Source of the DNA: Colias croceus
Taxonomy: Eukaryota; Arthropoda; Insecta; Lepidoptera; Pieridae
DNA: 64,000 bases
Assembly: GCF_905220415.1 (NCBI RefSeq)
Contig: NC_059542.1
Span: 7,564,001 to 7,628,000 of the forward strand
Reading direction: 5' to 3'
Part shown: positions 36,101 through 48,457 of the stretch, one piece after another
Layout: every line of letters begins with the position of its first letter
Position numbering within the stretch: position 1 is the stretch's first letter
Made by a program: the position numbers and the translations under genes
Notes under the pieces: generated by a model
Databases searched by the model: none
What the model saw: only the letters and a program-made list of their open reading frames with translations
What the model was told of the DNA's origin: nothing

Positions 36101-39100
36101 TCCTAACATAAGAAATAAACGGTTTGGTAACACTATCCGCTTTCGTGTAACTTTTGTTCGAAATAAAACCGTCTTTTAAAGATGCAGTAACAGATTCCAC
36201 GTCCATTTCATGCTCCTTAAGAAATCTGTCAAAATCATCCGCATCCATTGGCAAGGGTGTTATGAAATATTGTTGCGGAACTTTAATTATTTGTGTTAGC
36301 GCTGCTTTCTGGAATTGAACATAGTCATATCGAATAGGTTTGTGCAAATTTGCTTTTGGTTTAGAACCCGACATTAAATTTGACTAAAATTTGTTTTGTT
36401 TGGAAATACATAACGTATGTAATATAAATTATAATTATTAGGCCAAAGAATATTAATTTATATCGGTTTTATTAATGTTAACAGGAAATAATGACTATTG
36501 ATAAAATATATTGATTATTATTTATTGATTACCTGTATTCCACGGTGATTGTGAGGTAATTTCTTATTATTATTTACTGAAAACAAGTTATTCATCATTA
36601 ATCTTTATAGTGTAAAATTGCTGGTTATCAATAAGGTGAAGACAAGTCTTCTGTTTACATGACGTTATTTAGGATTTCATAAATAGATAAGAGAATGACA
36701 CTATACATAAATTACAAAGAATAGAAACTCACCAATATTATTCCAGGTGTGAGTCTTATTAAATTGGGTGGGATTTTTCTTTATTCCAGAAGGAGCTTTA
36801 TGTTTACTTATAATATGGTTATTATGAGAAGAACTGTCTAAATTCTTAGAAGATTGTAAATTTCCATGTAAAATGTTGGGTCTCAATCCCGCTGTATATC
36901 GGCGATCCAAAACTTTCATTTTATTGTGTATCTTATGGTTATCATAATTTGTCTCTGGTATTTTGTAGAAATTATAATTATCAACATTAGGCTTGCTATA
37001 TTTTATTGTTTTTAAATACGCTTGATAACTATTTTTATCATTCATATGTAAACGCTTAGCGACTGGTTTATTGTTGTTTTCTGGTTTTCCTTGTGCAACC
37101 GTTTTAATGGGGTTAATGTTTTCATTGAGCACATTATTATTTTGTTTTACTTCATATTGATATCTCATTCTATCTTGAATCTGCAAATTTGATTGTGGTA
37201 ACAGTGAACTATCTTTCATAGGCTTAAAGTGAGCACTTGAAATAATCTTGTTCCTATCAAATGACTTATATTTGTGGGAATTATCATTTCTCACACCATT
37301 TTTAAAAAGTTGTACATTATAAAGCTTACGACTATTAGCAATTTCTTTCTCAGTACTTAAACGATTTCCTGCGCTATTACTGTTAGAAAAATAATTCACT
37401 TCTTTGGGGTGATTGTTATTTCTATAATCTTGTATGTTATCATCTTCTATTTCATCCTTAGTTGTGGTTTGTGGTAAATTTAATCTAAACGGTATATTTT
37501 GATAATACTTTTGGTAAATATTGTTCATGTCATTGATATCCGTTATTGACTTATGAAAATTTGCTTCCACATTATCGTAATCGACTTTATTGGGTGAGTT
37601 ATTTCCAGTCATAATACCAAACCTCTTCAATGGATCATCACCAATGTATGTAATACTTACTGCTAAATTATCTAAGTCATCATTTTCTTGATTCCCAGTA
37701 GGTAATGATGGTAATGTCATTTTCCATGGATTCACTAAAGGGGCCTCTGTTTTTATTCTTACGTTTATTATATCGTCGAGTCTTTTGTTGTGATCAATAT
37801 ATTTATAATAATTACTATTGTCTATTTTATTTTGGTTTAGAGATCTTTCTAAATCTTCCATACGATTTTCTAAAATGAAATATAATAAATTAAATCAAGT
37901 TTTACACAAAAAGTGTAAATTTTAGTTATATATTTCTCAGGTATATTTTAAAGACAATTTATAACATGGTCCGATCACAATTATTATGTTTACTTAGAGA
38001 AAAAGAAACGTACCGTGAAGATTAGAGAATCTATTTATTTTGTTATCATTTCTTAGTCGTGAGTTATAGAAACCATCATTGTGGAGGTAGTTCTTACTAC
38101 CCATTATACTTTGTGATACATAATGTTCGTTGTCATCAATATCAAATGGTGATTCTGAACTACCTGTGATATTAGGTATCTGTCTTATCATAGCTTCTAT
38201 GTTGGGATTTTGACCAAAATTAAATGATGTAAATGGATCCGAACTGGAAGATATTATGTCGTAATCAAATATCTTAGTAATTGCAGTATTCGATCCAGGA
38301 TTTTTGAATATATCTTTTAAATTTTTGAATGGATTAAACCTTGTCTTTCGGTATAAAACGTCTCTTTTACTATTTTTGTTTTTACGTTGCTTATTAAATC
38401 TCAATTCTTTATGAAAAAGTCTAAGTTTGCCGTGGTCTTTATTTTTGTAAGTTTTATTTATATCTGTTGGTTTTTGTATCATGGTGATATCAACATAACC
38501 CTTTTTATTAGAATTAGCGGCATTTCCAACGCTATTCTTATCTTCTGAAATTTAAATAGAGAAATTTTATGAACATATAATGATTATAATCATAACATTG
38601 TGCATTGATCAATCGATAGTTATAAACTGAAATATACTACTTACCAAATAATTTCTCTGTAACCGACCGAACTTCGAGATGTTTTGTATGAACAGTAGTT
38701 TTTTTCTTCTCCACTTTTTTTATTTTATTATGTTTATTTTTATGCACTGCACTTCTTGTGGGAGACATTTCAGTGCGTACGTTTGTCAAGATTGTTTTGT
38801 CAAAACCAGAATTTAAAGAAACGGTCTGTGCTGTATGAAACTTCCTAGGTGGATCCTTATCGATAAATAAATAAAAATGTTTTTTAAACCATGAATCATC
38901 ACTTTTTGTTGAAATGTCTTCTTGATCTTCTACCGTTTCTTGTTCAAATAAAAATCGCTTTGACCTTGTAGAAGGTATTTGTGGGAGCTTATTAAGGATG
39001 TATTTTCCAACATCATCAACATTATGGTGTTTATGTGCTTGGTATCTTACTAAATTTGAAAACTTTTCATTTTCTCGGTCTTTTTGAAATTTTAAATAAT

Positions 39101-40590
39101 ATTTAAATCCGTTAACATAGTCATTGTACGATATTTTATTGCTAAGCGCTTCCATACTCATGTCATTTCCAGTTGATGTAGTGTTGTCGTGTTTATTCGT
39201 CGTAGTTGCTTCAGACGATGATGAATCTGCCTCGTTATAATCTCCTATATCTGGTATATCATCGTCCTGATATGACTTTTCTATATTATTTTTAAAACTA
39301 TGGTTGTCGGTAGTATGAACGAGATTGCGCTTCGACAATTTGTCTTTAAGTTTCCTTTCTTTAATAAACACATTCGGAGTCACTAACTTGTCTAAAACAG
39401 TATGAGCAGTATGACCGTGCGGTTTTACAAGCAATTGCTCGTAAATAGACAGCATTGAATACTCATCGGTAGTTTTAGGCATTGAATTCATATGCAAGTT
39501 AGTATTTGTTATTTTCTTGGTTACAAATGTAGTTCTATTATTAATTAATTCTTTAGAAGCTAGATGCAGTGCACCTGGCAAGCAATTCTTACATTTGATT
39601 TTCTTTGGTTGGCATTTTGTCTTACCCTTCCTAATTTTAGTTATTTCTGCTTGAATAGTGCTTCTAGTTTCATTAACTTCCTTCTTAAAATCATTTGCAA
39701 TTTTTTCTTTAACTTTACCATAAGCGTTTTTTAACTTTTTTTGTAACATGCATTCTATTTTATTAGCAAGTGTTACTGCATCACATTTTATTGATCGAAT
39801 CTCTGATCTTGGATTGCTGTGTTGGCAGGCCTTTTTGCATCGAATTCCTAATTTTAAATAGTTTTCAGTTGATGCAACTTCATAGGTAGTTTGTGTTACA
39901 GTACTAGTAACAATTTCGGCTACAGACGGCAATTGTTCTACCATCATTTGTATTGACCTTTGTTTTATCTCATTTAATGCAGCTTCTATTTCAGCTGTAC
40001 CATCTAGTGTTGAGAAGTCTTGTGGTCTCTGTGTGATTGTTTCTGACACATCATCAACAAAAGTTGAAGGAGACGTTTCATCTAAACCGTACAAGTGTTT
40101 CAGGCCTCTAATTTCAGTCGTCAAGGCCTCTAACATATTTGAGATATTTTTATTTGAAACTCGATAGGGATGACGTCCGTCCTGAGGTCTACTGTGAGTC
40201 CTGTCATCATTAAATAGCTTTCTATACTCTGTTAAATCTAATTCTTCCTTAATAAGTTTTCTTTTTATCCTTCCCTTTTTATGATAACGTTGTATTTTAG
40301 GTAGCTCTATGAAACCATTATATGAATTGATATGAAAGCGGTCTTGATGTATTACTTTGCCTTTTAAATTATTTTCATTATGCATACTTTTTAACATAGG
40401 GCGTGAATCAATAAGCACCATACAAATAAACAGCCTGAAATTAAAAAGCTATAAAATATTTTATCGTTAGGTAGGTACCTATCTAACGACATAATATGCA
40501 ACTAAATATGGTTAATTTTATATGTCTTCTATATCGTGTAAAATAAATAAAAAGATTTACTACATACCATATAAAATCTAAAAATATCAT
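27141..40590 (-). CDS. Large uncharacterised single-pass membrane protein, 20 exons
   Basis: Exons in coding order: 40590-40568, 40434-38645, 38544-38014, 37869-36733, 36352-36026, 35840-35806, 35721-33175, 33104-33023, 32922-32843, 32732-32374, 32283-32121, 32027-31830, 31572-31462, 31383-31282, 31139-30989, 30104-30000, 29032-28929, 28524-28392, 28172-28071, 27220-27141. The total is 8160 nt, 2719 aa. Order of parts: signal peptide (MIFLDFIWLFICMVLI); about 2300 residues rich in Asn, Lys and Ser with Cys-x-x-Cys clusters and furin-type sites (RSKR near residue 500, KRKR, RNKR); an Ig-like domain at 2358-2470; a Cys-rich region; an ephrin-receptor-like module at 2580-2615; a transmembrane helix at about 2620-2640; and a cytoplasmic tail with PHPPLPP. 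Least certain junctions: the acceptors at 36352 and 32732. I do not recognise the protein; a cell-surface or secreted-after-cleavage role is inference. Confidence 0.78.
28392..28524 (-). other. Exon 18: transmembrane segment
   Basis: Encodes WQWES then a hydrophobic run (LMLLIIITILSFLTCYGVL) followed by RIIRS and a basic EKLERKRR stretch. The positive side after the helix predicts a type I topology with the C-terminus inside. Phase 0 in, phase 1 out. Confidence 0.85.
28929..29032 (-). other. Exon 17: ephrin-receptor-like Cys module
   Basis: Reads CPPDSYSTEG..CIPCAKGWTS followed by DPGSQSCHL. This C-x-PxxYS-x-x-G-x-x-x-C-x-x-C pattern is typical of GCC2/GCC3 (ephrin-receptor-like) repeats in ectodomains. 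It lies directly before the transmembrane exon. The other frame of this stretch is also open but does not fit the phase of the neighbours. Confidence 0.75.
30196..30386 (-). mobile_element. Helitron-like element in an intron of the large gene
   Basis: Starts ACTAGAGGTCCGCCCCGGC and ends near TATAATATTATAGTATGGAT, with a (CAGA)n tract. Same subfamily as 1812-1997 and 60644-60832. Intron between exons 15 and 16. Confidence 0.65.
30688..30723. repeat. Hairpin AGGCTCTTAAAAC / GTTTTAAGAGCCT
   Basis: A perfect 13-bp inverted repeat with a 10-nt loop, in the intron between exons 15 and 16 of the large gene. Confidence 0.85.
31462..32027 (-). other. Exons 12-13: Ig-like domain
   Basis: Exon 12 (32027-31830) encodes DEVFIMVGDSFSTDC, then FVWTT (core Trp) and ENAQTRNFGTYTCYK, the classic Y-x-C end of an Ig fold. 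Exon 13 (31572-31462) supplies the last strand (HNVVVRSVKLNVVDV). Spacing between the two cysteines is about 45 residues, short, V-set- or I-set-like. A further Cys pair lies in exons 14-15. Confidence 0.8.
33175..35721 (-). other. Exon 7: 849-codon ectodomain exon
   Basis: The largest exon. Its 5' part holds RKRELVREHTF and KRKRSAESVQV. A Cys cluster reads VCNCRCKANKTMCKPCAAGD, followed by an apparently helical segment and KGKCQGRPCKM. The rest is low-complexity Asn/Ser/Lys-rich with many N-x-S/T sites and predicted disorder. It is entered in phase 0 and the frame stays open upstream of the first Met-like codon, so it is not a gene start. Confidence 0.75.
38645..40434 (-). other. Exon 2: signal peptide end and N-terminal ectodomain
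   Basis: Completes the signal peptide begun in the 23-nt exon 1. It contains a Cys-rich helical segment (GIRCKKACQHS, IKCDA, IECML, TKCQPKKIKCKNC) at about residues 205-300 and the furin-like site STRSKR/F near residue 500. Overall basic and rich in Asp/Asn/Ser. Donor GTAAGTAG, phase 1. Confidence 0.75.
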
Positions 40591-42185
40591 TTGCCAATGA
40601 ATTCAAAAACATTGAAATAAAATTCGAACTCCATTTGCGTGAGTTTGCAATTGTTTGACGTCGTCAAGATGATGACATATTGCATTTTTAAAGTGTTGTT
40701 TATAATTTTCTCCAAAGTCTATACCCAACTTCACTTTTAGGTCACAAACTTCAATTTTAGCAAAGAGTTTATAAAATATATTGTAGTCGTGTAAATTTCA
40801 ATTGCTATAGCCAATATTTCATTGAATCTTGAAATTACTAGTCTGTTATAATTTTTTATTGTATTGTGTCATTTTACTTACACTTTACCCTAAAAAATAA
40901 TCCTGAATCAGAATGAATGTCGACTTTCAATTAGGGAACCACATAAGCGAAAATATGAATCAGTTTTTTTTTATTTCTAAAAAGACTAAAAGAAAATTTA
41001 ATCTGAATATATTAGATGATTAATAAAGGTATATTTTTAAGAAATGTTTAAAGTAAATTAAACAAGACTGCACCTTCTCGCTAGGCCACTTAAGCACTTA
41101 AAATGTCGTGGAGATAAATGGCTCAACTTTAACGCTCATACAACTTGGAGCAATGCAGCATTTTCTAGGAAGTTAATACTGGCTATCTAGAATCTACGAC
41201 TATTTGATGCCACATCTATTGTACTTATCGTGATGGGTTATTTATAGTATTTTTATAGGTAGTTAATAACACACAAAATATGATAACCAATTCAGAAAAC
41301 GTAGGTTTTCAAAGTACTACTTGAATACTTAAATATAGATAATAAAAATAAAGCTAAGGCATTTCTGAAACACGTCTACAAAAGATTAGTCACGAGTTGC
41401 TAACACCATAAAAATATTCATAAAGTAATACATTCCTCGTACATTTAAATGATATAATATTTGCTATACATTAAATAATTACTTGTGAAATGAGAGAGAA
41501 TATAAAATGTGTCTGTAACAAGCAGTCAGCGAGTTTGTACTGTTTCAGTGCAGTTCATGAACTAAGAATTTAAGTCCGCGTTGAAAGGTGAAGCTTGAAT
41601 ACTTGATGAATCCATTGCAAGTGTCGACAGACATTCAGAGTCCCCCGAGATTAAACGCGAATATTCATGCTAAGGATATGGGGCAGATCTAGTTAACTTC
41701 CCTTAATAAGGTATTTGAATTTAACCAAATTCAGCATAGGAATGCAAATTGCTATTTGGGCTGCAACCATAATCATAAAATAAATTTACCAAGAAAGTTA
41801 AAGTGGTCATAATAGTAAAGCCAAACTGGGAAAAGAAGTAAAAATATCCTTAGCGATACAATGAATTGAATAAATAACAAGGCGATTGTCCATTGAATTA
41901 TTTAAACCAAGCATGTTTCGCATTATATTGTGCATAAGTATAAAAACATGTTATGTTTAAGATAATCACTAGCTTGTTCAAATTTGAATCTAACGTGTCT
42001 AAGCCCTGTCTAAGTAGTCGCAAAGAAGGATCGTAATTCGTACCACCCAATATTTTATTTTAAACGTTGGCTATACGTATACAGCCAAAAATTATTTCGT
42101 TCTCGATTTAAATGTTATAAAAATACTAAATACATACATAAACAAGTATGTCTAGTTAACAAGTCACAGCAAATGTTGACAGAAT

Positions 42186-42265
42186 CCGCCGCGGCCGAGT
42201 GGAAAGTGCGTGCACTCATTAAAGCTCCTAATGAGTGTCGCCTGCGGAGTGACATTAATTAATTT
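42186..42265. promoter_or_regulatory. Candidate conserved non-coding island
   Basis: A GC-rich patch (CCGCCGCGGCCGAG) in AT-rich surroundings contains CACTCATTA..TAATGAGTG, a 9-bp inverted pair of homeodomain-like TAAT sites, and ends ATTAATTAATTTAG. It may be an enhancer core. No expression evidence; low confidence. Confidence 0.25.
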
Positions 42266-44656
42266 AGTTATATATTTGTTGCTGAATCATTTAAAAGGGC
42301 GCTTTCAAAAGATTTAACTTAATACGAGTGTTTGTTTAAACGACTTTTTATGGAACTTTAATGCGTGGTTAAAATTTTTTGGTTTATGCTTTCTTGCAAT
42401 GATTTATATCTAAGTATTTTTTATTACTGGTTAATTAAGAATGACTATGAAAGCCTTATAATTTCCTTCGTCAAGATATTGTTTTTAAAAACTATAGTAC
42501 CTACCTAACACGAATTAATACAGACAGTGTAGGTACACTGAACACACATACCTATTAATAATATAACCGTGATTGAGATGAAAATAAAAAAAAAAAACAG
42601 TTGAATGTTGAATGCCCCAAGGTGTTAAACACAAGTGATGTTATTCAAATGCATTTTAATGCTCTCAAATGATTGTCGATTTTCACATTTTCCTGAATTT
42701 TTCTCATTATTTTCTGCTTTAAAAATAATCACATAATCACATTTTATTGAAGAGTTTTAATATAGATTCTAATAAAATAAATCTTCATATGAATATCGGG
42801 TAAGAATATAAAAAGGGTATACATTTTTATTAATAAAAGCTTCGACAATAGACTCCTATTTCCTAAATTGAGTGTATTGTGCTCTATTTGATAACATCAT
42901 TTTCTATTAAAATAAGTATTTCAGATTCCGTCTTTACCCGATGCCGTACAAAATTCTTTGTTAATAATATTAACGAGATTTTATGGGAATAAAGCTTTTC
43001 ATCTATAAAAACTATCTAACAATAAAAAAATAACCTGTTCTGAATATCGTTACGTACCGAAGATATTTTGAAAAATTAGTTTATAATTATTACCTAGGTA
43101 TTGTATTTTATTATCTCTACCGAAACCAAAACTTCATTTACAAAGTTTTTATCTGTCTCTCTGTGAACAATGACTAAATATCTCCAAAAAGAATGAAATA
43201 CCTAATTCAAAATTATCTAGTCTTTACTTTTAAAACAAATTTACCTTTGTCAAGCTATTACCATTAAATTCATATAAGACAGATTGTGTACCACAAATCA
43301 AGATAAGAACGACTTTGATCTTTGCTCTTCACAAAGGGGTATTAAATACAAATAGAAATTCACAAAATATACCACCGAACTGGGCTAAGTTTACTTAGGT
43401 TATTTTGTACCCTCTACTGCGCCTCAAGCATTGTCAACTTAATAATATTGAATGGTCCTTGAGAGTTTAACGTTCATTATCAAGATTACTCGCTAATTTA
43501 TATCATTTGTATAAATAGCTTAATTAATTCTTCATTTCTTCAGGCTTGTATACTTACTACAAACAAATATCTATGAACAGCTTAGGTACTGCCTAATTAG
43601 CTTTTTTCAAATGTTTCCATTACATTTTGAAGAGCAGTTGTCAAAATTTATGTTTGTTTGTATTGTATGTTGTAGAAGGTAAAAAGTATTAAATTAATAT
43701 TTTCAACTAAGTAGGTAAACTCTAAAAAAGTCAATATATACAAGTATATTTGTGTCTATTATAAAACGATTGATATAATGGATAACAGTTGCATTATTCT
43801 AATAATGTGGACACAAGACAGTCAAATTTAATGCAATGACACGATTTCGCTCTCAATTACAATACACTAATGAAGGACGAGTATAATATGTAATGAATCG
43901 ATTCATTCGGTACATTAGTCAATCATTGTTTGACATACACATACATTACTCAGTAATAGTGATAGATGTTGTTTAATCTGATTGTGTCCTATATATACAC
44001 AAAAAATAAATACAACACTAAACTGAATAATTATTCGTAGCTATATCTTATTTCATCTGAAAAAAATGGTGTAATGATCATTAATTTAATTATTTCTAAA
44101 TGTATGCTACTCCTGTCTACCACAATATACGTATATCGATGGTATGAAAAACAATGAAATATTTTCCTATTTAATTAAAATTAAATACCGAAGCTAATAA
44201 TTATGAATTTGCATATTATTTGGTGTTAATTTAAATTAATTACGTATTCACTTGAACTTGCAAATTGAACAGTACCTAATACTAAAATGGAGTTTAATGA
44301 AAAAACAATAGTATACTAAGATCAAACTCTCATGCATATGCATTTAGGAATTCATCGAATCGCAATATTGAATATTGTCCAGGTGAATTTCAATAAAACG
44401 CTCGCCTTTCAGAGGGAAATTGAAAAGATATCTGAATATTCGTCCCGAATTTCAACAGATAGGCAATGCACTAAAACAAAACGTCATTTAATTATATATT
44501 AATTAGACCTATTTGGAGTAAATTAATCATACTAATATATTATTGTTGCTGCGATAGTTTGTGTCAGGAAGTTAGGATTTGTGTATTTATTTTACTGTAT
44601 TATTATTTATTATATGTAATAGTAAATTTCGGGTGAGGAAAATAATATAAAATATA

Positions 44657-44687
44657 ACTGTTGCTTAGATAATATCTAAGCAACAGT
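44657..44687. repeat. Perfect 15-bp palindrome
   Basis: ACTGTTGCTTAGATA, one central A, then its exact reverse complement. Isolated in intergenic DNA. Confidence 0.85.
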
Positions 44688-46725
44688 AACATATTATGTA
44701 TAACGTATTATCATTGTTTTAAGTGTTCTCTTCTGTCGGCAATTCCCGTGAGCGTCTACTTTATCTTTCATTTTGATACAAAATTTATAGCGATATGTTA
44801 GAATAAAAGATCACACACTTGACTCACATAGAAGAATAAATAAACGAAATAGAGTTACACCGTGATATTATATGTAGAAACGAGTTACACCGTAATTGTG
44901 TTTATCATTTCAATTCATAAAAATATATTATCTTCTTCGTAGTAGGAATCCTATTTTGTATCACATGCTCTACTAACTCTAGCTTCAATAACACAAATTA
45001 AATTCTCATTTGTAGCATTTATTTTATTTTATGTAATTTCATTCTGATAGCAACATTCCGAATAAAATTATACTTTAGGTAATTATAATTTTGGTGCAAG
45101 TACTTTAAGCGTATCAGAATTTCTAGAATTCTATCCATTTTTTTTATTTATTTTATGATAATGATTAATGAAGCCATGAAGTCTTTGGATTATACCTATT
45201 TCTATAAACTTCATACATATTATGCGTGTAGGTATTAACCCTGTATTACCGTTTACATAAAAATATTAATAGTGATAAAAATGTAATAGAAAGGAAAAAT
45301 ATTTCATGCGAATCGCATATTTCTTTAATGGAGCGAAACGGTCTTTCTCAATGAAGCCAAGATCCTTCAACGGTTACTTAGACCCTTTATGTTCATTATA
45401 TCATGTAAATCAGCCCCAAAACTTTTGTGAAGAGACGATACGTCGGACGTTATTAAGTTAGAAATATTATTGTTATTGTTTAAGTTTCCGCTGATTTGTT
45501 CTATTTCAAAATTTTACTCGGCATTTTACAAATTTTAATTTTCAAAATTTTATAAGACTAACTCGGTATTCTACTATTTATTTAGGGGGTCGGTTATAAG
45601 TATAACCGGTTATAAATATAAGTTTGCAAAACAATGGCTATAGTATTGGAGATGATTATATGGATATAATTGACCTATTAAATAAAATTTTAAAGAAGTC
45701 TACAAATTCTTCAAATAAGTGGAATCTTCAAGTAATTTCATCGAGATTTTCGATAGGGCGATGATATCCATAGCACTTATAATCTTTATTTCCATAATAA
45801 TTATAGTGCTTAAGTAAATAAGTACATGCAATAACATACAGTGCATCACATGGACTTCGCGCAAGTATATTTCCGAAAAAAAAAACGTAGAAAAAGAAGC
45901 ATTTCTTATATGCAATTTAAATTCAATTCAATTTCGTGATCAATTTATTGAATATTTAGTATAAACAAACAACATTTACCGGGCTAACAGCGCTATCTTA
46001 TAAAGATTAACCCTGCCAGAACGTCGGAGCTCGTCTCCCACTTGGGCAATAAAAAGCAAGATTGAATACTGAACACATATTTGCGCTAGAAGCAAATCGT
46101 CCCACGGAGATTCAGATATCATGTAGGTAATAAGACGGACAGCATCGGTAAAAGACTGCGAACTGCGTCTAATATTTTATTGCACAACCCACAACCTTTC
46201 ACGTTTTCTTTTTAATACGGGGCATTAGATGGAATCTTTTCTTTCGTTTATTCTTGTGAGTAGTGCTTTCTTAAGTGATGTTTATATTATTTTAGCGCAG
46301 ATACGTCATGGTATTATTCAACAGATTTCACCTTTGAGATGTAAATCTTCTCCTTCGGGGATTCATATCCGAAATGGAGTGACTAAAGGTACGCCTGATA
46401 TTTCATTCAGTAGGTTCAACTGCATGTATAATACATAATATTTTGAAGAATATGTATAGAATATCTTATAATATATTTTACTACATACAAAATCATATAC
46501 TTCACTTTTTATTCACATTAACACTGTTTTAGAATACGGGTTTCTCACATAGGTATCTAATAAAAACTATTATTCAAATTTTTCACAAAACTTGTTACAA
46601 AAACATACTGAATAGATTTAGTTAGGTTGGGAGGAGACAGAAGCAATCTTGTGGCGTATAATATCCATCAAATCAAAAAAATTTATCCTTGTTATCTCTG
46701 TTAGCTACCACAATCGAGAGTTTCG

Positions 46726-48457
46726 TAAGGTAAACGCAGCTATCAACGACCCATCGAAAATCTGAAGGTATTACCGACCTATAAAAGTAATTCGAAATTT
46801 AAACGTTTCCAGAACTATTCTAGCTATAGGTAGGCAAAGTTATACACGAATGTATTAATTGAGCATCGTATACTTTAACGTTAGAGTGAGTAACTGAGCA
46901 AAAAAGAGTTAAAATGCGTAAGTTGCTGCGGGGTAGCGTGGAAGCAGGACGTGTCGTACTGTTCCGTTGTTCCTTCGGGTAAGTACTGTGAGTATCTTTT
47001 TAAGACATTTACAAACAAATGACATCTATACTTTAATTTATATTACTAAATGTCAATGCATTTAAGTGTCAACTTTTCATTTCTTACAACATTTTATTAA
47101 TAAAAAGTAATTTGAAACGATAAAACTTAAAATTAAAATGGGACGGTGTTAGCTTCACCAGTTTAAGTCGTGGCAGGTATCAACGACCCGTAAGTCGGCA
47201 ATGGCAGCAACGTAACTTTTTGTTTTATTTTCTTTTATGTTATTATATCACACTAACACAAGTGGTCTTATGGACCAGTTTAAATCTAAGCTATGAGTCT
47301 TCATAAAAATCTATTAGCGACTAAACTTTTTTGTCTTGTGTTGTGTCTTTTAGCGTTGTCAATTTATACAAAGTTATGATATTTTCGAGGATCCCTATCG
47401 AATAGTTACAGTAGTAAATCATTGTTTTTTTTTGTTTAAACAATATGCATTTGTTCATATTTTGTATGACATTAATCAATTATAATCTATTTTATAGTCT
47501 GATGGTCAAATGAATTAAAATAACCATTTTTTTATGGGTCGGTAATACAATTTAGGTTTATACTTACATACTTTAATACCGACCCATGTGGGTCGGCAAT
47601 AGCAACTATAGGAAGCTATTACCGATCGAATATAGATTGTTTAGTTTCTCATCTACAAATTCAAATTCAAATTGCTTTATTTGCAGAATGTAGAATAAAG
47701 ATGTTTGTATATACAGATAATATTGATCCTTAAACATTCCGTTCTCGTAATTGAGCGTGCAAATATATTTTTATTACTTTTATGACATAATAGGTGCCTA
47801 TTAAAAATTATATTTTTTTTAGGTTCAATTAACATAAAACATATAATTAGGTATATTTTTTCCAGAAATATGGAGCCACGAAAGCGGCGAAAAGTATTCA
47901 GTAAAACACAACTCGCCGAAGCAATCAATCAAATAGCATAACGAAATATCCTAGAGTTTGAAATCCTTAATTTAATATATTAATTTAATAGTATTATGTT
48001 GATTAATTTAAAAGTTTGTAATTATTTAGTTCATTACTAAAAAGTACTCATTTGTTTTATTAAAAATAACTACAATAAAAAAATACGAATATATTTGCAT
48101 TTTTATTTCATTTTATTAAGATCGGTAATCATCATCATCACTAGCTTCTATACATTCCATTGCTGGAAAAAGGCTTCCTCTCACATACGATCGGGAATAG
48201 CTGCATAAAAATCGTTAATAGCTTCACAGCCGTTTTTATGAGTCGGTAATAGCAACAATCGACTAAGTCACATTGTAAATTATTTTTTACAAGATAATCC
48301 TTTATTAGAATGTATTTGCTTCAATAAATACATTTTTTATACATAACACTAGCATATAAAATGAAATTATAAATCTTTAGAAGAACCAGTATACTTAAAA
48401 AATATGGTTGATTTTGAAATTGCCTTAGAGGGGTCGTTAATACCTGCGTTTACCCTA
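46726..48457 (+). mobile_element. DNA transposon relic with GGTAAACGCAG termini and HTH-protein stub
   Basis: The ends form an imperfect inverted repeat: left AAGGTAAACGCAGCTATCAA, right reverse complement GTAGGGTAAACGCAGGTATT, both followed by ACGACCC. A motif GGGTCGGTAATAGCAAC and variants occurs about nine times, in both orientations, through the element, as expected of binding sites. Inside, after a good acceptor (TTTTTTCCAG), a 23-codon frame at 47870-47941 starts MEPRKRRKVFSKTQLAEAI. This resembles the start of a psq-type helix-turn-helix protein and then stops. A donor-bearing leader (TCGG/GTAAGTA) lies at 46979. No target duplication could be fixed. Confidence 0.65.
47870..47941 (+). 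pseudogene. Truncated HTH (psq-like) transposon protein start
   Basis: 23 codons, basic then helical (KRRKVFSKTQLAEAINQIA), ending in TAA. Full proteins of this kind continue with a second helix and a catalytic or protein-binding part; here nothing follows. It lies within the transposon relic and is probably the 5' coding remnant of the autonomous parent. Confidence 0.45.

Larger units (their letters stand above)
40591..46725. other. Gene-free intergenic stretch
   Basis: AT-rich DNA with only short, unsupported open frames. Visible signals are a homeodomain-like palindrome in a GC-rich island (42186-42265) and a perfect hairpin at 44657-44687. No gene or recognisable transposon coding sequence seen. 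Confidence 0.6.

Noticed and set aside
46229..46438. 69-codon frame starting with a signal-peptide-like MESFLSFILVSSAFL
   Set aside because: No promoter, splice or homology support; one short hydrophobic start in AT-rich DNA is expected by chance.
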